A stretch of 33,674 nucleotides of DNA from Rhodoferax sp. (GTDB lineage Bacteria; Pseudomonadota; Gammaproteobacteria; Burkholderiales; Burkholderiaceae_C), in NCBI GenBank assembly GCA_016790475.1, contig JAEUOX010000135.1, positions 1 through 33,674 of the forward strand. Reading direction: 5' to 3'. Of this stretch, positions 32,252-33,674 are shown in pieces. Each line of letters starts with the position of its first letter. The stretch's first letter is position 1. The position numbers were made by a program, and so were the translations under genes. Below the pieces are notes generated by a model. That model saw only the letters and a program-made list of their open reading frames with translations. It was not told the DNA's origin and made no database searches.

Positions 32252-33517
32252 ATGGCCGAGAAAAAAGGCACTTCCAGCGAAAAGACCCTGTACTGCTCGT
32301 TCTGCGGGAAGAGCCAGCACGAGGTCAAGAAGCTGATCGCGGGTCCTTCGGTCTTTGTCTGCGACGAGTGCATCGAGCTCTGCAACGAGATCATCCGGGA
32401 CGAACTCCCGGCCAGCACGGTGTCCAAGGACGCCCGCGGCGAGTTGCCGACCCCGGCGGAGATCAAGGCCAACCTCGACAACTACGTGATCGGCCAGGAG
32501 CCCGCCAAGCGCACGCTGGCGGTGGCTGTCTACAACCACTACAAGCGCCTGCGCCACAAGGACAAGGCCAAGAAGGACGACGTCGAGCTCGCCAAGAGCA
32601 ACATCCTGCTGATCGGCCCGACCGGCTCCGGCAAGACGCTACTGGCCCAGACGCTGGCCCGCATGCTCGATGTCCCCTTCGTGATGGCGGATGCCACGAC
32701 GCTGACCGAAGCCGGTTATGTCGGGGAGGATGTCGAGAACATCGTCCTCAAGCTGCTGCAAAGCTGCAACTACGAAGTCGAGCGCGCGCAGCGCGGCATC
32801 GTCTACATCGACGAGATCGACAAGATCTCGCGCAAGTCGGACAACCCGTCCATCACCCGGGACGTCTCGGGCGAGGGCGTGCAGCAGGCCTTGCTGAAAC
32901 TGATCGAAGGCACCATGGCCAGCGTGCCGCCCCAGGGAGGGCGCAAGCACCCGAACCAGGACTTCGTGCAGATCGACACCACGAACATCCTGTTCATCTG
33001 CGGTGGCGCCTTTGCCGGCCTGGAGAAGATCATCGACAACCGCACCGAAGGCTCTGGCATCGGCTTCGGGGCCGCGGTCAAGAGCAAGGCTCAGCGCAGC
33101 CTGACCGAGGTGTTCAAGGACGTGGAGCCGGAAGACCTGATCAAGTTCGGCCTGATCCCCGAACTCGTCGGCCGCATGCCGGTCGTCGCGACACTGGCCG
33201 AACTCAGCGAGGACGCCCTGGTCCAGATCCTGATCGAGCCCAAGAATGCGCTGGTGAAGCAGTACGCCAAGCTGTTCTCGATGGAGGGGGTCGATCTGGA
33301 GATCCGCCCGTCGGCCCTCAAGGCCATCGCGCGCAAGGCGCTGGCCCGCAAGACCGGGGCCCGCGGGCTGCGCTCCATCCTGGAGCAGTCCCTGATCGAC
33401 ACGATGTTCGAACTGCCCAATGCCGCGAACGTGGACAAGGTGGTGGTCGACGAATCCACGATCGAGGAAAACAAGCGCCCCCTGCTGGTCTATCGGGAAC
33501 TGGCCAAGAAGGCCTGA
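32252..33517 (+). CDS. clpX: ATP-dependent Clp protease ATP-binding subunit ClpX
   Basis: A 421-residue AAA+ unfoldase. It has an N-terminal C4 zinc finger (CSFCGKS and CDECIELC, residues about 14-47), Walker A GPTGSGKT (about 122-129), Walker [10 protein letters not shown], the pore motif GYVGEDVEN, an IGF-type loop that binds ClpP (GSGIGFGA) and the C-terminal sensor-2 domain ([10 protein letters not shown]). It unfolds tagged proteins and feeds them to ClpP. It follows clpP by 82 bases; GAGGGC is the ribosome site. Confidence 0.97.
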   Translation: MAEKKGTSSEKTLYCSFCGKSQHEVKKLIAGPSVFVCDECIELCNEIIRDELPASTVSKDARGELPTPAEIKANLDNYVIGQEPAKRTLAVAVYNHYKRLRHKDKAKKDDVELAKSNILLIGPTGSGKTLLAQTLARMLDVPFVMADATTLTEAGYVGEDVENIVLKLLQSCNYEVERAQRGIVYIDEIDKISRKSDNPSITRDVSGEGVQQALLKLIEGTMASVPPQGGRKHPNQDFVQIDTTNILFICGGAFAGLEKIIDNRTEGSGIGFGAAVKSKAQRSLTEVFKDVEPEDLIKFGLIPELVGRMPVVATLAELSEDALVQILIEPKNALVKQYAKLFSMEGVDLEIRPSALKAIARKALARKTGARGLRSILEQSLIDTMFELPNAANVDKVVVDESTIEENKRPLLVYRELAKKA

Positions 33518-33568
33518 GTCCTACGTTCGCAGACGCGGGTCTGGCCGGCGAATCCGTGCCTTTTTGGC

Positions 33569-33580
33569 TGCGGCGCCGCA
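33569..33580. repeat. 12-bp GC palindrome between clpX and lon
   Basis: TGCGGCGCCGCA is a perfect palindrome preceded by five T residues. A second small hairpin (CCACC, TTG, GGTGG; 33630-33642) lies nearer to lon. Neither has a T-tract on its downstream side, so termination is not evident. Confidence 0.3.
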
Positions 33581-33661
33581 ACTGGCGCACCGATAATCCA
33601 GAGGCGGGTTGAAATTTCCGCCTTGCCATCCACCTTGGGTGGGTAACGAAAAGGGATTCCT

Positions 33662-33674
33662 ATGTCTGGTTCCA
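33662..33674 (+). CDS. lon: Lon protease, first codons only
   Basis: Only ATG TCT GGT TCC is visible (MSGS) before the window ends. The identification rests on the conserved tig-clpP-clpX-lon order and on the MSGS-type start common to betaproteobacterial Lon, plus an AAGGGA ribosome site seven bases upstream. No catalytic part can be seen. Confidence 0.65.

Noticed and set aside
29953..32481. A long minus-strand open frame across the tRNA, tig and clpP
   Set aside because: It crosses a tRNA and two certain housekeeping genes on the other strand, and the composition is that of a shadow frame.
33601..33661. Heat-shock (sigma-32) promoter before lon
   Set aside because: TTGAAA at 33609-33614 fits a -35 box, but the only CCAT-type -10 follows after 11 bases, shorter than the usual spacing, so it is not claimed.
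1..33674. CRISPR array, rRNA genes or replication origin
   Set aside because: No regularly spaced repeats, no rRNA-like stretches and no cluster of DnaA boxes were seen on reading through the window.

Overview
The window is GC-rich chromosomal DNA from a betaproteobacterium, most likely Burkholderiales. The evidence is the tRNA-Leu / tig / clpP / clpX / lon block at the right end, the stand-alone Bug-type solute-binding protein, the LIV-type ABC operon under a sigma-54 activator, and hpnCDE. The family or genus cannot be fixed from sequence reading alone. There is no gene-free stretch over 300 bases. The longest is 146-344, next to a transposase remnant.

Left part (1-4520): the C-terminal end of an IS110-type transposase, then a small catabolic island. 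It holds three paralogous PuuE-like polysaccharide-deacetylase-fold hydrolases (all minus strand), an isochorismatase-fold amidohydrolase overlapping one of them by one base, and a plus-strand tautomerase/SnoaL-like two-domain protein set between two of the deacetylases. The fold combination suggests stepwise hydrolysis of a cyclic amide or ureide. The substrate is not known.

4472-7929: a 30-bp dyad plus a third half-site lies between the island and a 1,125-residue signalling protein (SAM, class III cyclase, AAA/NACHT-like ATPase, TPR-like repeats). Next come a TerC-family membrane protein and the S4-domain protein HslR.

9284-18200: a PAS/AAA+/Fis-type sigma-54 activator is followed by a well-matched -24/-12 promoter and a perfect 11-bp inverted repeat where an enhancer would be expected. 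This promoter leads into an ABC operon (binding protein, two ATPases, two permeases) ending with an alpha/beta hydrolase. A convergent acyl-CoA ligase lies beyond it. Together they look like a regulated uptake-and-activation module for an organic acid, possibly aromatic.

18371-22406: a membrane GGDEF diguanylate cyclase interrupted by a frameshift, hemH, a HAD phosphatase divergent from hemH, and an orphan Bug-type binding protein.

22396-29859: hpnE-hpnD-hpnC (minus strand, translationally coupled; squalene synthesis for hopanoids). Divergent from them is a two-gene RND efflux operon whose strong promoter carries a TetR-like palindrome. An intrinsic terminator follows.

29920-33674: housekeeping block: tRNA-Leu(UAG), trigger factor, ClpP, ClpX and the first codons of Lon.
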